From: an uncultured Butyricicoccus sp. | Lineage (GTDB): Bacteria > Bacillota > Clostridia > Oscillospirales > Butyricicoccaceae | DNA length: 47,939 nt | NCBI GenBank assembly: GCA_910584935.1 | Contig: CAJUDU010000013.1 | Coordinates: 1 to 47,939, forward strand | Direction of reading: 5' to 3' | In this document: positions 1 to 8,205 of the stretch, piece after piece | How the letters are laid out: each line of letters begins with the position of its first letter | Position numbering within the stretch: the stretch's first letter is position 1 | Translations under genes and position numbers: made by a program | Notes under the pieces: model-generated | Told to the model about the DNA's origin: nothing | Database searches by the model: none | Seen by the model: the letters and a program-made list of their open reading frames with translations, nothing else

Positions 1-1104
1 TTGGGGTTATATCTGCATATTCCCTTTTGTGCATCGAAATGTGTTTATTGTGATTTTTATTCATTTCCAGCGCAGACATTCCAAATGGATGAGTTTACCC
101 ACAGAATGTGTGAATCTATCGCGAATTGGGCAAAGCATTGCGAAAATTACAGCATTGATACCATTTATTTTGGCGGCGGCACCCCTTCCCTGCTTGGCGG
201 GGACAGGCTTTGCCAAATGCTAGCGCAAATTCAAACCGTATTTTCAGTTCAGCCGGACGCGGAAATTACAGTGGAATGTAACCCAGACAGCATAGATGCC
301 CATTTGCTGGAACGGCTTAATGCCGCAGGCGTCAACCGACTGTCTATTGGCGTACAAAGCGCCAAAAATGCGGAACTGCGCACACTTGGGCGGCGGCATA
401 CCTTTCAGCAGGCAGAAAATGCAATTCAACTGGCTTATCAGTATGGATTTTCTAACATTTCTTTGGATTTAATGTATGGGCTTCCCGAACAAACGCTTAA
501 CAAGGTTTTAGACTCTATACAAAGTCTACTTGCCTTTACACCTGCACATTTATCTTGTTATGGGCTGAAACTAGAGGAAAATACCCCACTTTGGCGAAAG
601 AATCCGCTCCTGCCAGATGATGACCTGCAAGCGGATATGTACTTTGCCATTTGTGAAAGGCTGAAAGAGGCTGGCTATCTGCATTATGAAATTTCCAACT
701 GGGCAAAACCAGGATTCGCCTCGCAGCATAATTCCCGCTATTGGAATTTGTCCGAATACCTTGGCATTGGTCCTTCTTCCCATTCTTTTTTTGGCGGGAA
801 ACGCTTTGCTTATCATCGGGATTTCGATCAATTCTTAATGGGTCTTCCCCCCTGCCTCGAAGAAACTGTTGCAGGTTTCTCACCTGCGCTAGAGTATCTT
901 ATGTTGGCGTTGCGTACCGCAAATGGCATACAGCCGGATGAATTTGAAGCACGGTTTTCGGTTTCCTTTACGCCTTTTTTGCAGCGTTTGCAGTTTTTCC
1001 AGCCACATGGCTTAACCATGCTGCAAAATGGGCATTGGCGGCTGACAGAGCAGGGTTTCCTGCTTTCTAATACAATTTTAGCTGATATTTTATCAGCTGT
1101 ATAG
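1..1104 (+). CDS. hemW: HemW-like radical SAM protein (heme chaperone)
   Basis: HemW is a radical-SAM family protein, related to oxygen-independent coproporphyrinogen oxidase, that binds and delivers heme. The 367 residues open almost at once on the iron-sulfur motif CxxxCxxC (C10, C14, C17), followed by GGGTPS (58-63) typical of SAM-binding radical enzymes and a HemW-type C-terminal domain. Length fits the family (about 370-380). The first codon visible is TTG at base 1. Family members usually have one to three residues before GLYLHIPFC, so the true start may lie just upstream of the window. The 3' end carries a perfect 8-bp inverted repeat (1080-1098). It is followed 59 bp later by the ACT-domain gene on the same strand. 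Confidence 0.93.
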   Translation: MGLYLHIPFCASKCVYCDFYSFPAQTFQMDEFTHRMCESIANWAKHCENYSIDTIYFGGGTPSLLGGDRLCQMLAQIQTVFSVQPDAEITVECNPDSIDAHLLERLNAAGVNRLSIGVQSAKNAELRTLGRRHTFQQAENAIQLAYQYGFSNISLDLMYGLPEQTLNKVLDSIQSLLAFTPAHLSCYGLKLEENTPLWRKNPLLPDDDLQADMYFAICERLKEAGYLHYEISNWAKPGFASQHNSRYWNLSEYLGIGPSSHSFFGGKRFAYHRDFDQFLMGLPPCLEETVAGFSPALEYLMLALRTANGIQPDEFEARFSVSFTPFLQRLQFFQPHGLTMLQNGHWRLTEQGFLLSNTILADILSAV

Positions 1105-1121
1105 GCAGCTTACTTTATAAT
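1080..1121 (+). promoter_or_regulatory. Inverted repeat at hemW end and -10 box before the ACT gene
   Basis: AGCTGATA (1080-1087) and TATCAGCT (1091-1098) form a hairpin with a 3-nt loop just before the hemW stop. A TATAAT hexamer follows at 1116-1121, 43 bp before the ACT-domain start, but no good -35 is visible. The hairpin lacks a U-run, so it is not an intrinsic terminator. Confidence 0.35.
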
Positions 1122-1163
1122 GAAAACTGCTGTAAATGATATTTTTTAGGAGGTAAAAAGCGT

Positions 1164-1433
1164 ATGCGCGCAGTAATTACAGTTGTAGGGAAAGACCGAA
1201 CAGGCATTATTGCCAAGCTTTCCGATACCCTTTATCGCAACAATGTCAATATCCAAGATATTTCCCAAAATGTTATGGATGATATGTTTGCCATGGTTAT
1301 GTTTGTAGACATCACAAATTGTGTGGTTGATTTCAGTCAGCTCAGCAGTGAACTGGATAAAGATGGCCAATCGCTGGGCATGAAAGTGCATTGTATGCAC
1401 GAGGAAATTTTTGATGCCATGCACCGCATTTAA
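1164..1433 (+). CDS. ACT-domain protein (UPF0237 family)
   Basis: A single-domain ACT protein of 89 residues: MRAVITVVGKDRTGIIAKLS at the start is the standard beta-strand/loop/helix opening of ACT domains that bind amino acids or similar small ligands. The start is supported by a strong ribosome binding site (TAGGAGGT, 1147-1154, 9 nt before ATG). The next gene (UPF0210) begins 17 bp after the stop. This ACT/UPF0210 pair is a recurrent arrangement in Firmicutes, which suggests the ACT protein senses or regulates for its partner. The ligand is unknown. Confidence 0.9.
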   Translation: MRAVITVVGKDRTGIIAKLSDTLYRNNVNIQDISQNVMDDMFAMVMFVDITNCVVDFSQLSSELDKDGQSLGMKVHCMHEEIFDAMHRI

Positions 1434-1450
1434 GTAAGGGGAACTAACAA

Positions 1451-2815
1451 ATGGCAATGATTAACACTCGCGACATCCTTGAAACCATCAAGATGATTGA
1501 AGAAGAACATTTGGATATCCGTACCATTACCATGGGCATTTCCCTGCGTGATTTGGCAAGCGATGATATCCATACACTTTGTGACAAAATTTATGATAAA
1601 ATCACTCGCCGCGCTGAAAAACTGGTGGCAACTGGTGAATCCATTGAGCGGGAACTCGGCATTCCAATTATCAACAAACGTATTTCGGTGACACCGATTG
1701 CAATGGTTGGCGCATCCACAACCGCGCTCAGCTATGTGCCGATTGCACAGGCGTTAGACCGTGCCGCTGCGGCAACTGGCGTCAATTTCATCGGCGGTTT
1801 TTCCGCCCTTGTGCAAAAAGGTTTTGCTAAGGGAGATGAGGTTTTACTCAATTCCATCCCAGAAGCGCTTACTGTAACCGATAAAGTGTGCTCGTCTGTC
1901 AATGTTGCTTCTACAAAAGCTGGCATCAATTTGGATGCCGTTTCTTTAATGGGGCATATCATCAAAGCAACAGCTGAAATGACAAAAGACAACCAATCTA
2001 TGGGCTGTGCAAAACTGGTTGTCTTTGCAAATGCTGTTGACGATAATCCTTTTATGGCAGGCGCGTTTCATGGCATTGGTGAACCGGAAACCGTGCTGAA
2101 TGTTGGTGTATCCGGTCCTGGTGTTGTTCAGTCTGCCATCCGTCGCGCTGGTGACTGTTCCATTGGTGAAATTGCAGAAATTATTAAGAAAACTGCATTT
2201 AAAATCACGCGTATGGGTCAGTTAGTTGGTTCTCTTGCCAGCGAACGCCTTGGCGTACCATTTGGCATTGTGGATTTATCCCTTGCCCCAACACCTGCTG
2301 TTGGCGACTCTGTCGCCCGCATTTTGGAAGAAGTTGGGCTGGAATCCTGCGGCTGCTGTGGCACAACCGCAATTTTAGCGATGCTGAATGATGCTGTTAA
2401 AAAAGGTGGCGTTATGGCATCTTCCAATGTTGGCGGCTTATCCGGTGCGTTTATCCCGGTTTCCGAAGATGAAGGCATGATTGCTGCTGTGCGTGCAGGT
2501 GCTTTAAGCATGGAAAAATTAGAAGCCATGACTGCGGTATGTTCTGTTGGCATTGATATGGTAGCTGTCCCAGGTGATACGTCTGCTGAAGTGATTTCTG
2601 GGCTGATTGCCGATGAAATCGCTATTGGTGTTGTCAACACCAAAACCACAGCGGTGCGTGTTATCCCTGCTATTGGAAAAGGCGTTGGTGACAGTGTGGA
2701 ATTTGGCGGGCTGCTTGGTTCTGCCCCAATTATGCCGATTTCCACTTATTCCCCAGCGAAGTTTATCCACCGTGGCGGGCGTATCCCTGCCCCCATCCAC
2801 AGCCTGAAAAACTAA
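1451..2815 (+). CDS. UPF0210 (DUF711/PFL-like) family protein
   Basis: A 454-residue protein matching the conserved UPF0210 family in sequence style and length, with long glycine-rich segments such as GCCGTTAILAML and GGLLGSAPIMPIS. Structures of relatives resemble a glycyl-radical enzyme-like barrel, but the biochemical role of the family is not established. It ends at a strong bidirectional terminator. Coupling with the upstream ACT gene (17-bp gap) suggests a two-gene operon. No signal peptide or membrane segment is visible, so it is expected to be cytoplasmic. Confidence 0.9.
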   Translation: MAMINTRDILETIKMIEEEHLDIRTITMGISLRDLASDDIHTLCDKIYDKITRRAEKLVATGESIERELGIPIINKRISVTPIAMVGASTTALSYVPIAQALDRAAAATGVNFIGGFSALVQKGFAKGDEVLLNSIPEALTVTDKVCSSVNVASTKAGINLDAVSLMGHIIKATAEMTKDNQSMGCAKLVVFANAVDDNPFMAGAFHGIGEPETVLNVGVSGPGVVQSAIRRAGDCSIGEIAEIIKKTAFKITRMGQLVGSLASERLGVPFGIVDLSLAPTPAVGDSVARILEEVGLESCGCCGTTAILAMLNDAVKKGGVMASSNVGGLSGAFIPVSEDEGMIAAVRAGALSMEKLEAMTAVCSVGIDMVAVPGDTSAEVISGLIADEIAIGVVNTKTTAVRVIPAIGKGVGDSVEFGGLLGSAPIMPISTYSPAKFIHRGGRIPAPIHSLKN

Positions 2816-2818
2816 AGC

Positions 2819-2851
2819 AAAAAGCCGGACAAAAATGTCCGGCTTTTTTTT
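2819..2851. terminator. Bidirectional intrinsic terminator
   Basis: GCCGGAC and GTCCGGC form a GC-rich stem around a short A-rich loop, with an A-run on the left and eight T on the right (2844-2851). It separates the convergent UPF0210 and tautomerase genes and overlaps the tautomerase stop codon. Confidence 0.9.
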
Positions 2852-3188
2852 ACACAAGTGTGCCATTAACACCCCAATTCGCAAACCCTTGCAATGTGAT
2901 ATACACATCTTTTTTCGCGAACCCGGCTTGCTGCATCACATCGAAAGCAGCTTCTGTAAACGCTTTCTGCGCATCTGGTTCAGGTGTGCCAAACAGCTTA
3001 ACCTCCAGATAAGCGATATCGCCTTTCTGCCCACGGTAATACATGGATTTCCCATCGATAATATCAACCATCAGACCTTTTTCGCTTTTGCCTGGGATGA
3101 CACTGATTTTCTCACCCAAACCCGATTTAATCGCGTCTTTTTCTGTTTCTGTCAAAGATTTGCTTACGTTTACTGCAATATATGGCAT
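2850..3188 (-). CDS. MIF/4-oxalocrotonate tautomerase-family protein
   Basis: A 112-residue protein of the macrophage migration inhibitory factor-like tautomerase fold. These enzymes use the N-terminal proline, exposed after Met removal, as catalytic base. I chose the ATG at 3188 because it gives Met-Pro (MPYIAVNVS). An ATG two codons upstream (3194) is closer to the Shine-Dalgarno TAGGAG but would bury the proline. Other features are the MDIIDG-like strand VDIIDGKSMYYRG and the C-terminal NWGVNGTLV, which matches the NWGWNG of MIF. Substrate is unknown. It runs divergently from the membrane protein/HTH pair. Confidence 0.85.
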   Translation of the reverse strand: MPYIAVNVSKSLTETEKDAIKSGLGEKISVIPGKSEKGLMVDIIDGKSMYYRGQKGDIAYLEVKLFGTPEPDAQKAFTEAAFDVMQQAGFAKKDVYITLQGFANWGVNGTLV

Positions 3189-3258
3189 AGTCATACACGC
3201 TCCTAGTGAAAATTTATCCTTTTGCGCATACAAAATCGAAAAAATCCCGAAATCAGGG

Positions 3259-3294
3259 TTGACAGCATCCACATCATGTGATATATTTATCACA
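3259..3294 (+). promoter_or_regulatory. Consensus promoter overlapped by a palindromic operator
   Basis: TTGACA (3259-3264) and TATATT (3282-3287) are separated by exactly 17 bp. A perfect 7-bp inverted repeat, TGTGATA (3277-3283) and TATCACA (3288-3294) with a 4-bp spacer, sits across the -10 box. A dimeric repressor bound here would block transcription of the following membrane protein/HTH genes. The HTH product itself is the natural candidate, by inference. Confidence 0.75.
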
Positions 3295-3334
3295 CAAGAT
3301 ACAAATACGTCACATTTGGAAAGGATGATTCATC

Positions 3335-3763
3335 ATGACCCGTTTCCCACGTCTGACCCTAAGCCAAGCAAAAACCACCCGTGTAATCTGCTGGTTTTTG
3401 GTTGGTGTTGCCCAGTTTTTTGTGCTGTTTATCCATGCGCAGGGGCAGCCGATGAAAGGGATTCCACTTTTTATCCGGATTTCTGTTGCGGTTTTGCTGC
3501 TTATTGTTGTTTGCATCGTGATTTACACGACCATTGACAAATTTGTTGAAAAACCAGATGAACGCGCGGTACTCAACAATTACCGTGCAAATTCGCTGCT
3601 GTACAGCTTGTTTTTCGTGCTGTTTGGCTTGTACATCATCTTTGGCGAAAAACTCGGCATCAACACGTTTTCCATCAACCGGGAACAAATTATTTTCCTG
3701 TTTTCGCTGCTGAACCTGGCACAAGATGGCTTGTTTCTTTTTTATGAGCGTTTTGGTAGCTGA
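3335..3763 (+). CDS. Small multi-pass membrane protein, unknown function
   Basis: A 142-residue protein with about four hydrophobic segments (roughly residues 17-35, 46-66, 88-105 and 115-136) joined by short polar loops, and a DERAVLNNYRANS stretch between the second and third. I do not recognise the family. Its stop codon is followed after two bases by the start of a small XRE-type HTH gene. This membrane-protein/mini-regulator pairing is common in Firmicutes, where the two are co-transcribed and the regulator often controls the pair. The start ATG has AAAGGAT about 7 nt upstream and lies behind the operator-containing promoter. Confidence 0.75.
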   Translation: MTRFPRLTLSQAKTTRVICWFLVGVAQFFVLFIHAQGQPMKGIPLFIRISVAVLLLIVVCIVIYTTIDKFVEKPDERAVLNNYRANSLLYSLFFVLFGLYIIFGEKLGINTFSINREQIIFLFSLLNLAQDGLFLFYERFGS

Positions 3764-3765
3764 GT

Positions 3766-3960
3766 ATGTTAAAAACAAGGATACGCGAATTGCGCATGGA
3801 ACGCAATATGGAACAAGCCGCGCTTGCCGAACAGGTCGGCGTGCGCCGCGAAACCATTGGACGGCTGGAACGCGGGTTATATAACCCGTCACTGAAACTG
3901 GCAATGGATATTGCCAAAGTATTTGATACCACGGTTGAAGAAATTTTCTTCTTTGAGTAA
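3766..3960 (+). CDS. Minimal XRE-family HTH regulator
   Basis: A 64-residue protein that is almost entirely one lambda-repressor-like helix-turn-helix (IRELRMERNMEQAALAEQVGVRRETIGRLERG, then PSLKLAMDIAKVF and the TVEEIFFFE tail). It resembles the YozG/YgzD-type mini-regulators. It sits 2 bp after the membrane protein gene and is probably translated by coupling, since its own ribosome binding site is weak. It likely binds the palindrome at 3277-3294 and autoregulates, but that is inference from position. Confidence 0.9.
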   Translation: MLKTRIRELRMERNMEQAALAEQVGVRRETIGRLERGLYNPSLKLAMDIAKVFDTTVEEIFFFE

Positions 3961-3999
3961 AAGGTTGCCCCTCCCCTGTATTTTGGATAGGGTTCCTTT

Positions 4000-4716
4000 T
4001 TATACTTGGGAAAGCACCTCGCCAATTGGCGCATGGATGACCAAATCCGCGCGCCGGTCGGCTGGTGTTGCACTTTTGTTAATCAGCACCAACTTATTGC
4101 CGCCATAATAATCAATCAGCCCTGCCGCTGGATAAACCGCAAGCGAAGTGCCGCCAATGATTAAAATATCCGCATGGGAAATATAATTGATGCTGGTATG
4201 GATAGTGCTGTTATCCAGCCCTTCTTCATACAGCACAACATCCGGTTTCACCATGCCGCCACAAGGGCATTGCGGAACGTCTTTGCTGTCTAAAATTTGC
4301 TGTGCGGTAAAAGAACGGTGACAGCGCATACAGAAATTACGGAGCACTGACCCATGTAATTCCATTACTTCTTTGGAACCAGCTGCCTGATGCAGCCCGT
4401 CAATATTTTGGGTAATCACGGCTTTCAGCTTGCCTTGTGCCTCCAACTCTGCCAGTTTCAAATGGGCAGGATTTGGTTTTGCATCTAAGCAAAGCATTTT
4501 ATCCCGGTAAAACCGGAAAAATTCTTTGGTATTGCGCATAAAAAATGTATGCGACAAAATGGTTTCAGGTGGCCAGTCATATTTCTGGTTATACAGCCCA
4601 TCCACAGAACGGAAATCTGGGATACCGCTTTCCGTAGACACGCCTGCGCCGCCAAAGAATACAATATTATTAGATGCGGCAACCCATTCCTTCAGTTTTG
4701 CGATTTCCGGCGTCAT
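4000..4716 (-). CDS. cobB: NAD-dependent protein deacylase, Sir2 family
   Basis: Sirtuins remove acyl groups from lysines using NAD+. The 238 residues carry the NAD-binding GAGVSTESGIPDFR (23-36), the QNID motif (103-106), the catalytic His in LHGS (H121), four zinc-binding cysteines (C129, C132, C150, C152) and GTSLAVYPA near the C-terminus. The length is normal for the compact bacterial class. The nitroreductase gene begins its stop 22 bp upstream on the same strand, so the two are probably co-transcribed from the promoter at 5301-5329. Confidence 0.95.
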   Translation of the reverse strand: MTPEIAKLKEWVAASNNIVFFGGAGVSTESGIPDFRSVDGLYNQKYDWPPETILSHTFFMRNTKEFFRFYRDKMLCLDAKPNPAHLKLAELEAQGKLKAVITQNIDGLHQAAGSKEVMELHGSVLRNFCMRCHRSFTAQQILDSKDVPQCPCGGMVKPDVVLYEEGLDNSTIHTSINYISHADILIIGGTSLAVYPAAGLIDYYGGNKLVLINKSATPADRRADLVIHAPIGEVLSQV

Positions 4717-4737
4717 GCTTTTCCCTCCTTCTCGCGG

Positions 4738-5262
4738 TCATTCTACAAAGGTTATGGTACCTTCTTTACGGGGTTTTGCTGGGGTTGGTGTTTCAGTATA
4801 GCCGATTGCCGCGGAACAGATGACAATATGGTTTTCAGGCACACCATAGCCAGTCAACAGTGCCCTGACTTCTGGGTCATCGCAAGTATCGCGAATTTGA
4901 TTAATCCAGCAGGAACCAAGTCCAAGGGACTGTGCCATCAGCAGCAAATTTTCCATAGCGGCGGAAGCATCCAAATAAGCATGGATTTCATCCCGCTGAT
5001 AAGAAATGATAATTTGCACCGGCGCATGGTAAAAATTATAATCTGCCCCACGGTTACCCGCTTTTGCAACAGCTTTTGCAAGGGTAAGGCTTTTTTCTGC
5101 ATGATAAAGCACAGTAAAGTGCCATAATTGCTTACCCATGCCGCTTGGCGCCCATTGCGCGGCTTCCACCAATTGTTCAACTTGGGCACGCGGCGGCAGT
5201 TTGCCTGGGACAAACGCACGGGTAGAACGGCGTGCCTTGATAATATCCATCAGTTCTGGCAT
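4738..5262 (-). CDS. Nitroreductase-family FMN oxidoreductase
   Basis: A 174-residue nitroreductase-fold protein. The N-terminal RRSTRAF pattern binds the FMN phosphate, PSGMGKQLW lies in the flavin-contacting segment, and AQSLGLGSCWI is the typical conserved C-terminal helix start. These enzymes form homodimers and reduce quinones, nitro compounds or related electrophiles with NAD(P)H, but the natural substrate here cannot be read from sequence. The start has GGAGG 9 nt upstream. A good promoter precedes it, and the sirtuin gene follows after 21 bp. Confidence 0.92.
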   Translation of the reverse strand: MPELMDIIKARRSTRAFVPGKLPPRAQVEQLVEAAQWAPSGMGKQLWHFTVLYHAEKSLTLAKAVAKAGNRGADYNFYHAPVQIIISYQRDEIHAYLDASAAMENLLLMAQSLGLGSCWINQIRDTCDDPEVRALLTGYGVPENHIVICSAAIGYTETPTPAKPRKEGTITFVE

Positions 5263-5300
5263 AACAAATAACCTCCTGAAAATAGGGTTTCATTATTTAT

Positions 5301-5329
5301 AGTATACTGCGCTGGGCAGGAAATTACAA
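5301..5329 (-). promoter_or_regulatory. Promoter of the nitroreductase-sirtuin unit
   Basis: On the minus strand, TTGTAA (5324-5329) and TATACT (5301-5306) are spaced by 17 bp, about 40 bp upstream of the nitroreductase start. Confidence 0.7.
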
Positions 5330-5352
5330 GCGCGGCATATGTTTTTTGGCAT

Positions 5353-5389
5353 AAAAAAGCCACCGGCATTGGTATACCGATGGCTTTTT
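5353..5389 (-). terminator. Intrinsic terminator of ireB
   Basis: GCCA-C-CGG pairs with CCG-A-TGGC around a short loop, giving AAAAAGCC...GGCTTTTTT on either strand. It directly follows the ireB stop codon on the minus strand. Confidence 0.85.
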
Positions 5390-5394
5390 CCGTG

Positions 5395-5640
5395 TCAGTT
5401 ATTCAGGTAAAAGGAAACCAATTCCTGCATCAGCTCATCGCGGTCAATCTTGCGGATTAAGCTGCGTGCATTGTTATGGTTTGTGATGTAAGTTGGGTCT
5501 TCTGACAAAAGGTAACCGACAATTTGATTAATCGGGTTATAGCCTTTTTCTTTCAGCGCATCATAAACCGTGGTCAGGATTCGTTTCATTTCGACATTGG
5601 AATCATCCACGAGGTTAAACTTTCTGGTGCCATCAAGCAT
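5395..5640 (-). CDS. ireB: IreB family regulatory phosphoprotein (UPF0297)
   Basis: An 81-residue protein matching the IreB/YrzL family end to end: a Thr-containing N-terminus (MLDGTRKFN), then VYDALKEKGYNPINQIVGYLLSEDPTYITNHNNAR and an acidic/basic C-terminal helix. In Enterococcus, IreB is the phosphorylation target of the PASTA kinase IreK and negatively regulates cephalosporin resistance. In many Clostridia it precedes ruvX, but here ruvX is far away (40887), so ireB stands alone with its own promoter and terminator. The ribosome binding site is AAAGGAGG, 8 nt before ATG. Confidence 0.95.
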   Translation of the reverse strand: MLDGTRKFNLVDDSNVEMKRILTTVYDALKEKGYNPINQIVGYLLSEDPTYITNHNNARSLIRKIDRDELMQELVSFYLNN

Positions 5641-5674
5641 TTTCGCTTCCTCCTTTGCTCCACTTGCTAACCTT

Positions 5675-5703
5675 ATGATAATACAGATTGCGGGGATTGT
5701 AAA
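5675..5703 (-). promoter_or_regulatory. Promoter of ireB
   Basis: Minus-strand TTTACA (5698-5703) and TATCAT (5675-5680) with 17-bp spacing, about 35 bp upstream of the ireB start. Confidence 0.65.
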
Positions 5704-5754
5704 GGTAAAAGTTTTGGTGCAGGCATAAATCAGCAGGCAAGATCGTTTGGTGCA

Positions 5755-8163
5755 TTAGCTGCGAAGCACCGCGCCAAAACCTTTTTCTAAAGCCGTAATG
5801 GCTTGCTGCATCGCCTGGTCACATTCTTCATCTTTCAAAGTGCGGTCTGCTGCCCGCAGACTCATCGAATAGGCAACCGATTTTTTGCCTTCTGGGATGC
5901 CTTTGCCTTTATAAACATCAAACAGGCGAGTATTTTCCAAAATTGCCCCCACAGCCTCTTCAATTGCCTGCTGCATCGCAGCGGCTGGCACGCTGTCATC
6001 GACCAACACCGCGATATCACGGGTGGACGCAGGGAATTTAGGCAACGGTTGATACAGCTTCACAGGGTCAGCGCAGGCGGCAAGGGCTTCCATGCGCAGT
6101 TCTGCTGCCAGCACATCGGTGCTAAAGCCATACTTTTTGGCAATAATAGGATGCGCTGTGCCAAAAACACCAAGTAAGGTGTCACCTGCAAACACTTTCG
6201 CGCAGCGTCCTGGATGATAAGACGGGTTTTCTGTATCTGCGGTAAAGGATACATTTTTGATGTTCAGTTCACGACAAATCGCTTCAATCACGCCTTTAAA
6301 CTGGAAGAACGACAGCCGCCCATAAGAACCAAGGGTTAAGATTTTTTCTTCCTGCGGCAACTGTTCCGCATCTGCCTTGCCATCTTTGATCACAGGGGTA
6401 TAGATTGTGCCCAGCTCATAAAGTGAGGCAGTCGGATTGCGGTGTGCATGGTTATGACTGAGAGAATCCAGCATGGACGGTAAAACTGTTGTCCGCATCA
6501 CCGAGAAATCCTCACCAAGCGGGTTTAAAATGGTTGTAGAAATCCGGCGTACATCATCAGCAGGCAGGTTAATGGCGTCATAGAATTTGGGGCTGATGAA
6601 CGAATGGCTCATAGATTCATCAAAACCAGCGCTCAGGCAGACGTTTGCCGCCGCACGTTCAAGCTGTTGCCTTGCAGAAAGCCCCCCCTGTGTGGTATCA
6701 CCCGCATACAGGCGCACAGGGATATTATCATAGCCAAACATTCGCGCGACTTCTTCCGCGAGGTCGCACATCCGCGCAATATCAATCCGGAACGATGGGA
6801 TGGTAACAGTATTGCCCTGAACCTGGAATTCCAAACGTTCCAGCATTTCCGCCTGTGTTTGGGCAGGCAAATTAGTGCCCAGCAAGGCGTTAATTTTTTC
6901 CGGCTCAAATGGCAGTGTTTTGGAGGTCAAATCAGCGGCGCAGGCATCTACAACGCCGTCAATAACTTCCCCGGCGCCCAGTTCTTCAATCAGTTCGCAG
7001 GCGCGCAGCAATGCGGGCATGGTCAAGGATGGGTCAAGCCCCTTTTCAAAGCGCCCAGAAGCTTCGGTACGCATCCCTAGTGTTTTTGCAGTAATGCGGA
7101 TGGTTGCGCCATGGAAGCAGGCGGATTCAAAGACAACTGTTTTGGTATTTTCAGTAATTTCCGAATTTGCGCCGCCCATAACACCTGCAATCGCAACAGG
7201 TTTGGAGCCATCGCAGATGGCAAGCATTTCCGGGGTAATGGCACGGTCCTGACCGTCCAGTGTTTGGATGGATTCGCCAGGTTTGGGGCGGCGGACAACA
7301 ATTTTCCCATCTGACAAGCAAGCATAGTCAAACGCGTGCATAGGCTGACCATACTCCAGCATGACATAGTTGGTGATATCGACGATATTGTTAATGGGGC
7401 GCACGCCTGCGGCGAACAGCCGCTCACGCAGCCAAGCCGGGGAGGGTTCAATTTTGATATTTTTGACGATTTTGGCGGAGTACCGCGGGCAGAGTGTAGG
7501 TTCATTAACCTGTACCGATACATAATTTGCGATATCATCGCCGCAGCCTTTAACTTCTGGGTCTTTGACCACAAATGGACGCTGGAAGGTTGCAGCGGTT
7601 TCACGTGCCAAACCGATTATGCTCAGGCAGTCTGGGCGGTTAGAGGTGATTTCAAAATCCGCAACATATTCATCCAGCCCCAGCACGCCTTTGATATCGA
7701 CGCCTATGGGCGTATCCTGTGGCAGGAAAAGGATGCCGTTGTCACAGGCATACGGCACACAGCCATGTTCCAATCCAAGTTCCTGGAAGGAGCACATCAT
7801 GCCGTTGGACATAACGCCGCGCAATTTGCCGCGGGTAATCTTCACGCCGCCAGGCAGTGTGGATTTGTGCAGGCAAACCGGACAGATTTCCCCGATAGAA
7901 TTTTCAGTCACATTGGGCGCGCCGGTTACGATTTGGACAGGTTCACCCTGCCCTGCATCGATTTGGCAGATGACCAAGTGGTCAGAATCAGGATGTTTTT
8001 CAACCGACAGGATTTTACCGGTAACGACATTGTTGATTTCAGCGCCGAGATAATCGACACATTCCACTTTGGAACCAGACATCGTCATAGCGGCATCAAA
8101 TTCCGCTGGGGAAATACCATCGATATTTGTATAATCTTTCAGCCAAGAAAGTGGCAGTTTCAT
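5755..8163 (-). CDS. pheT: Phenylalanyl-tRNA synthetase beta subunit
   Basis: A full-length 802-residue PheT, the beta chain of the alpha2-beta2 enzyme that charges tRNA-Phe. The order is as expected: N-terminal region, EMAP/tRNA-binding domain (about 40-150, with KHPDSDHLVICQID), B3/B4 editing domain with the adjoining B5 DNA-binding-like domain, a catalytic-like core, and the C-terminal anticodon-binding ferredoxin-like domain (PLPKFPASTRDIAVLVDDSV onward). The start ATG has AAAGGAG 8 nt upstream. It is 42 bp downstream of pheS in the same operon, under the T-box. Confidence 0.98.
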   Translation of the reverse strand: MKLPLSWLKDYTNIDGISPAEFDAAMTMSGSKVECVDYLGAEINNVVTGKILSVEKHPDSDHLVICQIDAGQGEPVQIVTGAPNVTENSIGEICPVCLHKSTLPGGVKITRGKLRGVMSNGMMCSFQELGLEHGCVPYACDNGILFLPQDTPIGVDIKGVLGLDEYVADFEITSNRPDCLSIIGLARETAATFQRPFVVKDPEVKGCGDDIANYVSVQVNEPTLCPRYSAKIVKNIKIEPSPAWLRERLFAAGVRPINNIVDITNYVMLEYGQPMHAFDYACLSDGKIVVRRPKPGESIQTLDGQDRAITPEMLAICDGSKPVAIAGVMGGANSEITENTKTVVFESACFHGATIRITAKTLGMRTEASGRFEKGLDPSLTMPALLRACELIEELGAGEVIDGVVDACAADLTSKTLPFEPEKINALLGTNLPAQTQAEMLERLEFQVQGNTVTIPSFRIDIARMCDLAEEVARMFGYDNIPVRLYAGDTTQGGLSARQQLERAAANVCLSAGFDESMSHSFISPKFYDAINLPADDVRRISTTILNPLGEDFSVMRTTVLPSMLDSLSHNHAHRNPTASLYELGTIYTPVIKDGKADAEQLPQEEKILTLGSYGRLSFFQFKGVIEAICRELNIKNVSFTADTENPSYHPGRCAKVFAGDTLLGVFGTAHPIIAKKYGFSTDVLAAELRMEALAACADPVKLYQPLPKFPASTRDIAVLVDDSVPAAAMQQAIEEAVGAILENTRLFDVYKGKGIPEGKKSVAYSMSLRAADRTLKDEECDQAMQQAITALEKGFGAVLRS

Positions 8164-8205
8164 ATAGATTCTCCTTTATTTCAAGCTTATGCGATATGAT
8201 ATCGT

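Noticed and set aside
7336..8199. Long open frame on the plus strand (287 codons) opposite pheT
   Set aside because: It mirrors pheT codon bias, has no ribosome binding site or family resemblance, and overlaps a certain gene.
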